From Vibrio sinaloensis DSM 21326 (GTDB taxonomy: Bacteria; Pseudomonadota; Gammaproteobacteria; Enterobacterales; Vibrionaceae): a stretch of DNA of 64,000 bases. Position 1 is the first letter of the stretch. Each line of letters starts with the position of its first letter. The translations under genes and the position numbers were made by a program. Shown piece by piece: positions 43,766 through 52,482 of the stretch. Where the stretch lies: positions 1 through 64,000 of the forward strand of contig NZ_AEVT01000084.1 of NCBI RefSeq assembly GCF_000189275.1, written 5' to 3'. The notes beneath the pieces are model-generated. The model was not told the DNA's origin, did no database searches, and was given only the letters and a program-made list of their open reading frames with translations.

Positions 43766-44161
43766 GTCGGAAGGATGCTGACACGGAACAGGAATAAACC
43801 ACGGACTTGGTTATCTTCAGGAAGAAGATTGGGTTGACTAGGAAAGTTAACCAGCAAGGAGCAAAGGAACCGGTACGGAAACTGTCGTCGATAGGATATT
43901 GACGAAAAGGAATGCAGGACCCCTCTTGGATGAGGTAGGACAGTATCAGGACGATACCAAGGACACCGCTCAAGGAACAAGTGATGTGCGCTAACTAGGA
44001 TAGTTAGCTGTCAGGAAGATAAGGACACCGCTAGGACGGCGAAGTAAGGATATTGCTGAAGGATTCAGTAACTATTAAGGAAGATGCATGGAGCACCTTT
44101 TGTAGCCGGACTGCTGCGAGTAAGACTATAGCCCCGACACGTCAGTGTTGGGGCTTTTCTT
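43766..44161 (+). ncRNA. csrB: CsrB-family regulatory RNA
   Basis: An RNA of about 395 bases that sequesters CsrA. I count 27 GGA motifs by eye, mostly AGGA or AAGGA and many in small hairpin loops, for example CTAACTAGGATAGTTAG. The 3' part, GTAGCCGGACTGCTGCGAG, parallels the conserved GTAGCTGGAATGCTGCGA of E. coli CsrB, and the RNA ends in a strong terminator, AGCCCCGACAC-GTCA-GTGTTGGGGCT-TTTCTT. An upstream VarA/GacA box supports the call. Vibrios carry three or four such RNAs (CsrB, C, D), so which copy this is cannot be told. Frames on the opposite strand here are chance. Confidence 0.93.
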
Positions 44162-44343
44162 AATCAAGAACTTGCCTATATATCGCCTAAAAAACAATCT
44201 AGATCAATAACAAACACTTCCAGTTGGTATAACTTTTCGGCTTTGTTTTATGTCAGTGTCACCCTATATTACTCTCGCTTTCATTGCGTGATAACTGGCG
44301 TTAATTGAAACAATCTACAGCTTGCTGTCTACAAGGATGTCTT

Positions 44344-44862
44344 ATGACCATAGTGACTCGCCGATCGTTATTAGTCCCTTATAACGAGTCGTTACAATCA
44401 GACTTCTTACTTCTTAATTGCTGTGCAAAGAATCGTGCGCAGATGAATGGTCCGCATACAGTTTCGTCCGCAAAGAAACTGTTTGAGCGAGTGCTGCATG
44501 ATCGCAACATTTACGCCAGAGCGGTACTTGATAGTCAAACCAGAGAGTACATGGGACATGTCTTTATCTCTGATTTGGATAGCGAACCTGAGTTAGGCTA
44601 TCTTTTTGATAAAGCTTTTTGGGGAAAGGGGATTGCCAGTGAAACGCTAATGGCTTTTTTCCCCAAAGCAGTGCGCGACCTTAACCTTACTCATGTGACA
44701 GCAACCTCCAATGTGGATCACCTCGTTTCTATCAAGTTGTTGAAAAAGCTTGGCTTTCAATTCGCTGCCCACAAACGAGATACATTCGGACCTTATGATG
44801 AGTTTCTGTTTACATCCGATGTGGCGGAAGGTCAACCTTGGCTAAGTGGAATCCCTGCATAA
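44344..44862 (+). CDS. GNAT-family N-acetyltransferase, RimJ/RimL-like
   Basis: A 172-residue GNAT acyltransferase of the Acetyltransf_3 type. YMGHVFISDL, ELGYLFDKAFWGKGIASETL (acetyl-CoA binding motif A) and ATSNVDHLVSIKLLKKLGFQ (motif B) are complete. The substrate is unknown. The frame opens 13 codons earlier, but ATG at 44344 has AAGGA seven bases upstream. Its 3' end overlaps the convergent DUF3301 gene by 53 bases, an unusual arrangement. No terminator was found after it. Confidence 0.85.
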   Translation: MTIVTRRSLLVPYNESLQSDFLLLNCCAKNRAQMNGPHTVSSAKKLFERVLHDRNIYARAVLDSQTREYMGHVFISDLDSEPELGYLFDKAFWGKGIASETLMAFFPKAVRDLNLTHVTATSNVDHLVSIKLLKKLGFQFAAHKRDTFGPYDEFLFTSDVAEGQPWLSGIPA

Positions 44863-45109
44863 TCAAAGTGCCTTGATAGCAATCATCACCCAAAGAAGAG
44901 AATTCGAAGTGATAAATTGAGTGCCAACGCCAGACTCCGTCTGGCGTTTTTAGTTTGTGACCTTTTAACGCAACACTAATCAGTTGCAAATCCATTTGCT
45001 CACATTTTCTGGCTGCAATTGCTTTTGCTAGTTCTGCTTGTCGGCGCTGCTGCCAAAAAAGGAAGCAGAGCATAGCTAGAGCGAGTATTGCAAGTAGATC
45101 ACCGATCAT
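44810..45109 (-). CDS. DUF3301 small membrane-anchored protein
   Basis: A 99-residue protein with one N-terminal transmembrane helix (residues 3-20), a basic helical linker and a C-terminal beta-rich domain (YHFEFSSLGDDCYQGTLIMQG). This fits DUF3301, found in Vibrio and Shewanella relatives, function unknown. It follows the DUF3549 gene with a three-base gap, so both are cotranscribed. Its end overlaps the convergent acetyltransferase gene by 53 bases. Confidence 0.82.
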   Translation of the reverse strand: MIGDLLAILALAMLCFLFWQQRRQAELAKAIAARKCEQMDLQLISVALKGHKLKTPDGVWRWHSIYHFEFSSLGDDCYQGTLIMQGFHLAKVDLPPHRM

Positions 45110-45112
45110 AGC

Positions 45113-46150
45113 TTAGCCTTTGGTTGCTTGTTGAAGGGAGATAAGCGCAGCCGCTAACTCTTGCGAAGGGCTTGAGTTGAGCAGTGGCAGCAAAATCATT
45201 CTTAGCTCAGGTAACATTACTAGGTCGGCAAAGAGCTGATTAAACAGCGCCTGATTACCTGTTTGAGCAAGGCGAAGCAAATACTGCTCGGCGAGTTTCG
45301 TGTCAGCTAATAGGTGCCAGCTGCGGCCCGCAATACCGATAAGTACTTCTTGGTGGCTCAATCTAGGAGAATTTAGAATACTGGCAAGTACAGGTGTTGC
45401 AATGTCTTGGCTTGCTCCTGCTAAAGCGCGAGACAGCGCGCCAAGTAAGAAAATATCTGGGTCATCGCTGTTAACCTGCTGCATTGCTAACTGCGCAATG
45501 CGCTCCGCCAGTTTGTCCGGAATCTGGGTATGCTCCAGAGCGCCTAACAGAGCATACAAAGGCTCATTAGGAAGGTGCGGGAGAGACTTACGCAAATTGA
45601 CACCATTTTGTTCTTGGCCCAAACGAGCACAAAGATCTGTCACGCCTTGGAGGCCGACTGTGTGCCATTTATCCCAGCCTAAACCACCTGAAAAGTAGTG
45701 TTGCGCATGTTCGTAGTATTGGCTGCAAGGGAGATCGAGTTGAGCACGGATCTGGCTATGAAAAACTGCCATTTTGTCTTCAGCAGGTTTGAACGTGTAT
45801 GGGTTGTTGGCTAATTTTTGTTGCTGCTCTTCGCTCATCTCTTGGCTAATGCGAGTCCCCATTGCCTCGATAACATACTTGAGGAAGTTGCCAATATCAG
45901 CTTGCTTAAACAGGCCTCGTTCATCAAGTTCAAATTTCAAAAACCAAATCCAAGGCTGTTTCTGCTCATTCCAATAAGCGATCGCCAGGTGAGCTTTGCG
46001 CTGCATCGGAAATGGATAAGGCATAGACCCTTTTTCAACGTCAGCGAAGGTTTTGTTTTCGATTAGGCGGATACGACGGCCAAGATCGAAGACTTGATAC
46101 TGACAGTCACTGTTAGTGAGTAATTGGGTAAGGGTATGAATGCTGTCCAT
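45113..46150 (-). CDS. DUF3549 family protein
   Basis: A 345-residue cytosolic protein of the DUF3549 family. The N-terminal part (QVFDLGRRIRLIENKTFADVEKG, WIWFLKFELDERGL) is beta-rich, and the C-terminal 200 residues are helical with repeated units of about 35 residues, resembling HEAT-type repeats (LLGALSRALAGASQDIATPVLASIL). No catalytic motif is seen. It heads a two-gene unit with the DUF3301 gene and diverges from yqcC. Function unknown. Confidence 0.82.
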   Translation of the reverse strand: MDSIHTLTQLLTNSDCQYQVFDLGRRIRLIENKTFADVEKGSMPYPFPMQRKAHLAIAYWNEQKQPWIWFLKFELDERGLFKQADIGNFLKYVIEAMGTRISQEMSEEQQQKLANNPYTFKPAEDKMAVFHSQIRAQLDLPCSQYYEHAQHYFSGGLGWDKWHTVGLQGVTDLCARLGQEQNGVNLRKSLPHLPNEPLYALLGALEHTQIPDKLAERIAQLAMQQVNSDDPDIFLLGALSRALAGASQDIATPVLASILNSPRLSHQEVLIGIAGRSWHLLADTKLAEQYLLRLAQTGNQALFNQLFADLVMLPELRMILLPLLNSSPSQELAAALISLQQATKG

Positions 46151-46226
46151 TGGAGAATAGTCCTAACTTTATTTCTACTATAAATGGTACTCTTAGAGCA
46201 ATTTTCAAGGCCAGCACGATCGGTTT

Positions 46227-46541
46227 ATGACTCAAGCACAACATTTGTTACACCTTTTGCAGCAACTTTCACCATTAATGGACTCTTTAGGGCTTTGGCA
46301 GCAAGAACCTCCGTCTCTTGAAGCTCTCTCTAGTCAAGAGCCATTTTCGGTCGACACGCTTAGACCAGAGCAATGGTTGCAGTGGGTATTTATACCTAAG
46401 ATGCAAGCGCTCATTGAGCAACAAAGTCAGATTCCTAAAGGGTTTTCGATTACTCCCTATTTTTCCGAATGTTGGAAAGAGCACACTGAATACGGGCCAT
46501 TACTCACGTTATTGGTGTCTATCGATGAGGTGTGCGCGTAA
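46227..46541 (+). CDS. yqcC: YqcC family protein (DUF446)
   Basis: A 104-residue cytosolic, largely helical protein. LWQQEPPSLEALSSQEPFSVDTL and WLQWVFIPKMQALIEQ are the family core. YqcC is of unknown function but is paired with truC in many gammaproteobacteria, as here where the stop overlaps the truC ATG by one base (TAATG). Confidence 0.9.
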   Translation: MTQAQHLLHLLQQLSPLMDSLGLWQQEPPSLEALSSQEPFSVDTLRPEQWLQWVFIPKMQALIEQQSQIPKGFSITPYFSECWKEHTEYGPLLTLLVSIDEVCA

Positions 46542-47266
46542 TGCTAGACATTATTTTCCAAGATGAGTATTTCGTTGCAGTTAATAAACCGGCAGGGATG
46601 TTAGTTCACCGTAGTTGGTTGGACAAACACGAGACCCAGTTTGTCATGCAGACACTTCGTGACCAGATCGGCCAACATGTGTTTCCTCTCCATCGCCTTG
46701 ACCGTCCGACCTCTGGGGTTTTGATTTTTGCCTTATCCAGCGAGGTGGCTTCACAAGTGATGCCGATGTTCGCCAATCATGAAATGGAAAAAACATACCA
46801 TGCGATAGTTCGTGGTTGGATTGAGGAGTCTGGTCGGCTTGACTATGCACTCAAAGTAGAACTGGATAAGATTGCTGATAAGCACGCGAGCCAGGATAAA
46901 GAAGCGCAGGAGGCGGTAACCGATTACAGACCTCTTGCTAAGGCGGAAGTGCCGCATAGCACGGGTAAGTTTCCCACAACCCGCTATTGCTTGATGGAAA
47001 TGAAACCGCTAACGGGGCGTAAACACCAGCTTAGACGCCATATGGCGCATCTACGTCATCCAATAGTTGGTGATACAACTCATGGTGATGGTAAGCACAA
47101 TAAACTGTTTAGAGACGTATATGAATCGCATAGGCTGTTGCTGCATGCGTCGAGCTTGTCTTTCATCCACCCGTTCAGCGGAGAGAAACTTGTCATCAAG
47201 GCGGCTGTGGACTCAACGTGGCAGCGCTTATGTGAAGAATTTGATTGGCAGATGCCGGAAGTGTAG
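46541..47266 (+). CDS. truC: tRNA pseudouridine(65) synthase
   Basis: TruC makes pseudouridine at U65 of tRNA-Ile and tRNA-Asp. The 241-residue RluA-family enzyme has VAVNKPAGMLVHRSWLD, the catalytic Asp in PLHRLDRPTSGVL, and GRKHQLRRHMAHLRHPIVGD. Start at the ATG overlapping the yqcC stop gives MLDIIFQDEYF, as in E. coli TruC; the upstream GTG lies too close to GAGG. Translation is coupled to yqcC. Confidence 0.94.
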   Translation: MLDIIFQDEYFVAVNKPAGMLVHRSWLDKHETQFVMQTLRDQIGQHVFPLHRLDRPTSGVLIFALSSEVASQVMPMFANHEMEKTYHAIVRGWIEESGRLDYALKVELDKIADKHASQDKEAQEAVTDYRPLAKAEVPHSTGKFPTTRYCLMEMKPLTGRKHQLRRHMAHLRHPIVGDTTHGDGKHNKLFRDVYESHRLLLHASSLSFIHPFSGEKLVIKAAVDSTWQRLCEEFDWQMPEV

Positions 47267-47273
47267 AAGTTCA

Positions 47274-47299
47274 AAAAAGCCCTCAATTGAGGGCTTTTT
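47274..47299. terminator. Bidirectional terminator between truC and dxs
   Basis: AAAAAGCCCTCAATTGAGGGCTTTTT, a perfect palindrome with A and T runs at both ends, between convergent genes. Confidence 0.9.
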
Positions 47300-47313
47300 G
47301 CTTTAGTCAGTCG

Positions 47314-49179
47314 CTATTTGTCGAGATATTGGCGAATGGAGGCTTCGATGCCTTTACCATCCAAACCGAGCTCCTCATGCAACTCATCTTGGGTACCCTG
47401 AGCAATAAACTTATCAGGTAAACCAAGATTAAGGACAGGTCTTAATAGCTTCTCTTTCATTAGGAATTCATTGACACCTGCACCTGCACCCCCGGCAATC
47501 GCATTTTCCTCAATGGTCACTAAGACATCGTGGTCGGCTGCTAATTGCTTGATTAAATTTTCATCCAGCGGCTTAACAAAACGCATATCCGCAACGGTTG
47601 CGTCAATGGCTTCAGCGGCTTGGAGCGCATTGCCTAGGAAGGTACCAAAGTTGAGGATCGCGACTTTCTGCCCTTCACGAACCATTTTACCTTTGCCGAT
47701 TTCCAGCGCGGTAAACTCAGGTTGAATCTCAGCACCTAATCCTGTACCTCTTGGGTAGCGCACGGCTGAAGGACCATGATGCTTATGACCGGTATAGAGC
47801 ATTTGACGGCACTCATTTTCATCACTTGGTGCCATGATGACCATGTTCGGAATACAGCGCATAAAGCTGAGATCAAAGGCGCCTTGGTGAGTTTGACCGT
47901 CTGCGCCAACCAATCCCGCTCGGTCGATAGCAAACATAACCGGCAAATTCATGATAGCGACATCGTGAATCAACTGGTCATAACCACGTTGCAAGAAGGT
48001 TGAGTAGATTGCCACAATAGGATTATTGCCAGCGATCGCCATACCTGTTGCTAGCGTCACCGCGTGCTGCTCTGCAATAGCCACATCGAAATATTGTTCT
48101 GGATACTCTTTAGAAAAGCGCACCATCCCTGAGCCTTCACGCATTGCGGGAGTAATCGCCATAAGCTTAGGGTCTTGAGCGGCCATATCACACAAGAAGT
48201 CACCAAAAATCTTAGAGTAGCTAGGTTTTCCCCCACTGCTTTTTGGTAGCGAGTGATGACTTGGATCGAATTTTGGTACGCCATGATATCCAATCGGGTC
48301 TTTCTCTGCTGGTTCATAACCTTTGCCTTTCTTGGTCATGATGTGCAGGAATTGAGGCCCTTTTAGCTCGCGCATGTTCTTAAGGGTTTTAACCAGTTCA
48401 TTAACATCGTGACCATCAATAGGGCCGATGTAGTTAAAACCTAGCTCTTCAAACAAGGTTCCAGGAACGACCATACCTTTGAGGTGTTCCTCCGTGCGGC
48501 GCACCAACTCTTTAATTGGTGGCACCCCGGACAGGACTTTTTTACCGCCTTCACGAATTGACGTGTAGAGGCTGCCCGACAGTACTTGCGCTAAATGGTT
48601 GTTCAGAGCGCCAACGTTCTCTGAAATCGACATCTCATTGTCATTTAAGATCACTAGCATGTCAGGGTGAACATCCCCTGCATGGTTCATGGCCTCAAAT
48701 GCCATACCAGCGGTGATCGCACCGTCGCCGATGACGCTTACGACTTTACGGTTTTGTCCTTCTTTACCTGCGCCAATGGCCATGCCGAGTGCAGCGCTGA
48801 TAGAGGTTGAAGAGTGACCGACTGATAAGGTGTCGTATTCACTCTCTTCACGCCAAGGGAAAGGGTGAAGGCCATCTTTCTGACGAATAGTGGGCAGTTG
48901 TTCACGGCGCCCTGTAAGGATTTTGTGTGGGTAGGCTTGGTGGCCTACATCCCAAACTAATTGGTCAAAAGGTGTGTTGTATACATAGTGTAGAGCGACG
49001 GTTAGCTCTACAGTTCCTAAGCCTGAGGCCAAGTGGCCGCTTGATTGGCTGACTGATTTTAGTAAATAAGTACGAAGTTCATCACAGAGCTTAGGCAGTA
49101 CTTCTTTTGGAAGACTACGTAACTCATCTGGCGTATCGGCCAGTGCCAATGTTGGGTACTTTGAAATATCAAGAGTCAT
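47314..49179 (-). CDS. dxs: 1-deoxy-D-xylulose-5-phosphate synthase
   Basis: Dxs joins pyruvate and glyceraldehyde-3-P to DXP, the first step of the MEP isoprenoid pathway and a source for thiamine and pyridoxal. The 621-residue ThDP enzyme shows [17 protein letters not shown], the ThDP/Mg motif [18 protein letters not shown], and [18 protein letters not shown] in the transketolase-like pyrimidine domain. It is the last gene of xseB-ispA-dxs, 19 bases after ispA, as in E. coli. Confidence 0.98.
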   Translation of the reverse strand: MTLDISKYPTLALADTPDELRSLPKEVLPKLCDELRTYLLKSVSQSSGHLASGLGTVELTVALHYVYNTPFDQLVWDVGHQAYPHKILTGRREQLPTIRQKDGLHPFPWREESEYDTLSVGHSSTSISAALGMAIGAGKEGQNRKVVSVIGDGAITAGMAFEAMNHAGDVHPDMLVILNDNEMSISENVGALNNHLAQVLSGSLYTSIREGGKKVLSGVPPIKELVRRTEEHLKGMVVPGTLFEELGFNYIGPIDGHDVNELVKTLKNMRELKGPQFLHIMTKKGKGYEPAEKDPIGYHGVPKFDPSHHSLPKSSGGKPSYSKIFGDFLCDMAAQDPKLMAITPAMREGSGMVRFSKEYPEQYFDVAIAEQHAVTLATGMAIAGNNPIVAIYSTFLQRGYDQLIHDVAIMNLPVMFAIDRAGLVGADGQTHQGAFDLSFMRCIPNMVIMAPSDENECRQMLYTGHKHHGPSAVRYPRGTGLGAEIQPEFTALEIGKGKMVREGQKVAILNFGTFLGNALQAAEAIDATVADMRFVKPLDENLIKQLAADHDVLVTIEENAIAGGAGAGVNEFLMKEKLLRPVLNLGLPDKFIAQGTQDELHEELGLDGKGIEASIRQYLDK

Positions 49180-49198
49180 ATAATTGCGCGCTTATAGT

Positions 49199-50083
49199 TT
49201 AGTTCTTGCGCTCGATGACATATCGGGCGAACTCTTCGAGTAACTCTGTATTGTATGGGATTGCACTCAATGCTTGAAGTGCTTCATTTAACAGAGTGTG
49301 AGCTTTGTTAACAGCACCTTCTAATCCAAGCAGAGCAGGATAGGTGCTTTTGTTCAACTCTTGGTCTGAACCTTGAGGTTTCCCTAAGGTTTCAGTGTCA
49401 CTTATGATATCTAAAATATCGTCTTGAACTTGAAACGCCAGGCCAATTGCATCGGCATATTTGTCAAGAAGCGGCAAAACTTCTACACCTTTGCTGCCCG
49501 CTGCCATCGCTCCAAGACGGATAGCACACTTCATTAGGGCGCCTGTCTTGTTACGGTGAATTTCTTCAAGCTCTTGGAGTGAGACATCACGATTTTCTGC
49601 GGCAAGGTCCAATGCTTGGCCCATACACATACCCGCAGCACCTGAAGCCTCGGCTAACGCTTTTACCATTTTAATACGTTGTGCCTGTGCATCAGGGTTT
49701 AAATGACCGTCTGCCAAAATTGTAAACGCAAGTGTCTGGAGTGCATCACCAGTTAAAATCGCGGTCGCTTCGTCAAATTTAATATGGCAAGTCGGCTGAC
49801 CGCGACGCAATTCATCATCATCCATAGCGGGTAAATCGTCATGAATCAGTGAATAGGCGTGGATACATTCTACAGCTGCAGCAGGGGTATCAAGCTCTTC
49901 CAGCGTGCAGCCCAACATTTGACCAGTAATATAGACCAAAAATGGGCGGGCTCGTTTACCACCAAGCAGCAAGCCATAACGCATCGCTTCAATAAGCGGT
50001 TGCTGTTGATGTGGCAAAGTGTTCAACCATGCTTCAAGCTGAGCATTATTACGTTGTTGGAGTGAGGTTAAAGCCTCTTGCAT
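49199..50083 (-). CDS. ispA: Farnesyl diphosphate synthase
   Basis: IspA makes geranyl and farnesyl diphosphate for ubiquinone and undecaprenyl lipids. In 294 residues the first Asp-rich motif is IHDDLPAMDDDELRRGQPT and the second is FQVQDDILDI; the substrate-binding GGKRARPFLVY is also present. It lies between xseB (21-base gap) and dxs, the conserved isoprenoid operon. Confidence 0.97.
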   Translation of the reverse strand: MQEALTSLQQRNNAQLEAWLNTLPHQQQPLIEAMRYGLLLGGKRARPFLVYITGQMLGCTLEELDTPAAAVECIHAYSLIHDDLPAMDDDELRRGQPTCHIKFDEATAILTGDALQTLAFTILADGHLNPDAQAQRIKMVKALAEASGAAGMCMGQALDLAAENRDVSLQELEEIHRNKTGALMKCAIRLGAMAAGSKGVEVLPLLDKYADAIGLAFQVQDDILDIISDTETLGKPQGSDQELNKSTYPALLGLEGAVNKAHTLLNEALQALSAIPYNTELLEEFARYVIERKN

Positions 50084-50104
50084 AGGGGAATTCTTCTAAA
50101 TCAA

Positions 50105-50347
50105 TTATTCTGGCTGAGCGTCAAAGTCACTGAGTGGTGATTGATCATCATTATTTAGCAAAATACTAACGCGCTGTTCCGCGTCTTGAAGTTTGCCTTG
50201 ACCGGAGCGGGCTAGCGCAATTCCGCGCTCAAACTTTTTCAGCGCATCATCTAAAGCTAAGTCACCATTTTCCAAGCTTTCTACTATAGTATCTAGCTCG
50301 TCAATCGTCGCCTCGAAGGTCATATTTTCTGGTTTTTTGCTCGCCAT
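50105..50347 (-). CDS. xseB: Exodeoxyribonuclease VII small subunit
   Basis: XseB assembles with XseA into exonuclease VII, which degrades single-stranded DNA from both ends. The 80-residue helical protein carries the signature FEATIDELDTIVESLENGDL and LDDALKKFERGIALARSGQ. It is the first gene of xseB-ispA-dxs. The large subunit gene is not in this window. Confidence 0.95.
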   Translation of the reverse strand: MASKKPENMTFEATIDELDTIVESLENGDLALDDALKKFERGIALARSGQGKLQDAEQRVSILLNNDDQSPLSDFDAQPE

Positions 50348-50532
50348 AACATATCTGTGTTGATAAAGATGGACGAAAGTTACCTTAGCCGCTTATGTTG
50401 GTCAAATTTAACCGAGTAAAATTGTCAGAAAAATCGAACTAGCTCGGTCATAACAAAGAGGCAGCTCAACAACTGACGTTTGGCTAGTTTACTAGTTGGG
50501 ATAAGTATCTATATTAGAGATAGAGAAAATAC

Positions 50533-50561
50533 TAAAGATCTGAAGATGTTGCCGATATAAT
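50533..50561 (+). promoter_or_regulatory. Sigma-28 (FliA) promoter of pomAB
   Basis: TAAAG (50533-50537), 13 bases, GCCGATAT (50551-50558) closely follows the FliA consensus TAAAG-N14-GCCGATAA. It ends about 40 bases before the pomA GTG. A TATAAT string overlaps the -10. FliA control of the stator genes is established in V. cholerae. Confidence 0.7.
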
Positions 50562-50597
50562 TTGGTAGAAGCTTAGAGATAGCATGAGGAGTGCTTT

Positions 50598-51362
50598 GTG
50601 GATTTAGCAACGCTGGTAGGACTGATCGGTGGTTTCGCTTTCGTTATCATGGCAATGATACTGGGCGGAAGCATCATGATGTTCGTCGATGTGACGTCGA
50701 TTCTTATCGTAGTAGGTGGTTCAACCTTTGTTGTGTTGATGAAGTTTACTATGGGCCAGTTCTTCGGTGCCGCCAAAATAGCGGGCAAAGCCTTCATGTT
50801 TAAAGCCGATGAGCCGGAAGATTTGATTGCGAAAGTTGTCGAAATGGCTGACGCAGCACGTAAAGGTGGTTTTCTTGCCCTAGAAGAGATGGAAATCACC
50901 AATAGCTTTATGCAAAAAGGAATAGACTTACTTGTTGACGGCCATGATGCTGACGTTGTTCGTGCGGCATTACAGAAAGACATCGCCTTGACGGACGAAC
51001 GCCACGATTTTGGGTCGAGCGTATTCCGTGCTTTTGGTGACGTTGCGCCAGCAATGGGTATGATTGGTACCTTGGTTGGTTTGGTTGCCATGCTGTCGAA
51101 CATGGATGACCCGAAATCTATCGGTCCTGCAATGGCGGTTGCTCTTTTGACAACGCTTTATGGCGCGATTTTGTCGAACATGGTGTTCTTCCCGATCGCA
51201 GATAAACTCTCTTTACGTCGTGAGCAAGAAAAACTGAACCGTCGCCTTATCATGGATGGTGTATTAGCAATCCAAGATGGTCAAAACCCTCGTGTCATCG
51301 ACAGTTACCTGAAGAACTATCTCAACGAAGGTAAACGCGCTCTTGATGTAGATAACGAGTAA
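50598..51362 (+). CDS. pomA: Sodium-driven flagellar stator protein PomA
   Basis: PomA and PomB form the Na+ channel that turns the polar flagellum. The 254-residue MotA/TolQ-type protein has four transmembrane helices: about 3-25, 29-50, 145-170 and 180-200. FRAFGDVAPAMGMIGTLVGLVAML and the cytoplasmic loop with conserved charged residues (ALEEMEI, DERHDFGSSVF) match PomA of V. alginolyticus (253 residues). GTG start with AGGAG upstream. Ten bases separate it from pomB. Confidence 0.97.
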   Translation: MDLATLVGLIGGFAFVIMAMILGGSIMMFVDVTSILIVVGGSTFVVLMKFTMGQFFGAAKIAGKAFMFKADEPEDLIAKVVEMADAARKGGFLALEEMEITNSFMQKGIDLLVDGHDADVVRAALQKDIALTDERHDFGSSVFRAFGDVAPAMGMIGTLVGLVAMLSNMDDPKSIGPAMAVALLTTLYGAILSNMVFFPIADKLSLRREQEKLNRRLIMDGVLAIQDGQNPRVIDSYLKNYLNEGKRALDVDNE

Positions 51363-51372
51363 GGGTAAGGGT

Positions 51373-52317
51373 ATGGAAGAAGAAGAACCAAAATGCCCGC
51401 CCCCCGGCTTACCGTTGTGGATGGGTACGTTCGCTGATCTGATGTCGCTACTGATGTGTTTCTTCGTACTGCTGCTCTCATTCTCGGAGATGGACGTACT
51501 GAAGTTCAAACAGATCGCGGGCTCAATGAAGTTTGCTTTTGGTGTGCAGAATCGTTTGGAAGTGAAAGATATTCCTAAAGGTACCAGTATCATCGCTCAG
51601 GAATTTCGCCCAGGTCGTCCAGAGCCAACTCCGATTGATGTCATCATGCAACAAACCATCGATATTACTCAGCAGACACTGGAATTTCATGAAGGTGAGT
51701 CTGATCGAGCGGGTGGTACTCAGCGTGATCAAGGTAAGTTAACTGGTGGTCAATCTCCAGATACGTCGACTCAGAACAATCAGAACTCGGAATCAGACAG
51801 TCAGCAACAGCAGTCGGCTGAAATGTCGCAAGAGCTTGAAACCTTGATGGAGAGCATCAAAAAAGCGCTGGAGCGAGAAATTGAGCAAGGTGCTATAGAA
51901 GTTGAAAACCTTGGTCAACAGATAGACATTCGAATCCGCGAAAAAGGTGCGTTCCCTGAAGGGTCCGCCTTCTTGCAACCTAAATTCCGTCCTTTGGTGC
52001 GTCAGATTGCGGAACTGGTGAAAGATATTCCGGGTATCATTCGTGTTTCAGGGCATACCGATAACCAAAGAATTGAATCTGAGCTGTATCGCTCTAATTG
52101 GGACTTGTCTGCGCAGCGTGCCGTGTCTGTCGCGCAGGAAATGGAGAAGGTTAGAGGGTTCACTCCGCAGCGTTTACGAGTGCGTGGGATGGCCGATACT
52201 GAGCCTCTAGGGCCAAATGATACCGAAGCTCAACGTTCGAGAAACCGACGAGTAGAGATAAGTATTATGCAAGGTGAAGCCTTACAAAGTGACGAAGTCC
52301 CCGTCATCAATAACTAG
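51373..52317 (+). CDS. pomB: Sodium-driven flagellar stator protein PomB
   Basis: PomB is the second stator subunit. In 314 residues there is one transmembrane helix (about 15-37) with the Na+-binding Asp22 in GTFADLMSLLMCFF, a periplasmic plug, a Gln/Ser-rich linker (about 115-150) and an OmpA-like peptidoglycan-binding domain with RVSGHTDNQRIES and RNRRVEISI. It follows pomA and has its own terminator. Confidence 0.97.
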   Translation: MEEEEPKCPPPGLPLWMGTFADLMSLLMCFFVLLLSFSEMDVLKFKQIAGSMKFAFGVQNRLEVKDIPKGTSIIAQEFRPGRPEPTPIDVIMQQTIDITQQTLEFHEGESDRAGGTQRDQGKLTGGQSPDTSTQNNQNSESDSQQQQSAEMSQELETLMESIKKALEREIEQGAIEVENLGQQIDIRIREKGAFPEGSAFLQPKFRPLVRQIAELVKDIPGIIRVSGHTDNQRIESELYRSNWDLSAQRAVSVAQEMEKVRGFTPQRLRVRGMADTEPLGPNDTEAQRSRNRRVEISIMQGEALQSDEVPVINN

Positions 52318-52334
52318 GTTTAACCAGAATAAAC

Positions 52335-52362
52335 AAGACGAGCATCACGCTCGTCTTTTTTA
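52335..52362 (+). terminator. pomAB terminator
   Basis: AAGACGAGC-ATCAC-GCTCGTCTT with a T6 run, 18 bases past the pomB stop. Confidence 0.9.
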
Positions 52363-52482
52363 TGTGCGATGCTTAATGTATAATCTTGCGCCCTTAGAAG
52401 GCGGTGACCGTACAATTAGTATGAGTACTTGGCTCACCCGCTCTACGCGAATCTACGAAACTGTTACCTTGTGAAGTGAACT

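Noticed and set aside
43621..43980. Two overlapping minus-strand frames of 119 and 104 codons
   Set aside because: They lie on the antisense of CsrB, lack ribosome binding sites, and their sequence is explained by the complement of GGA repeats.
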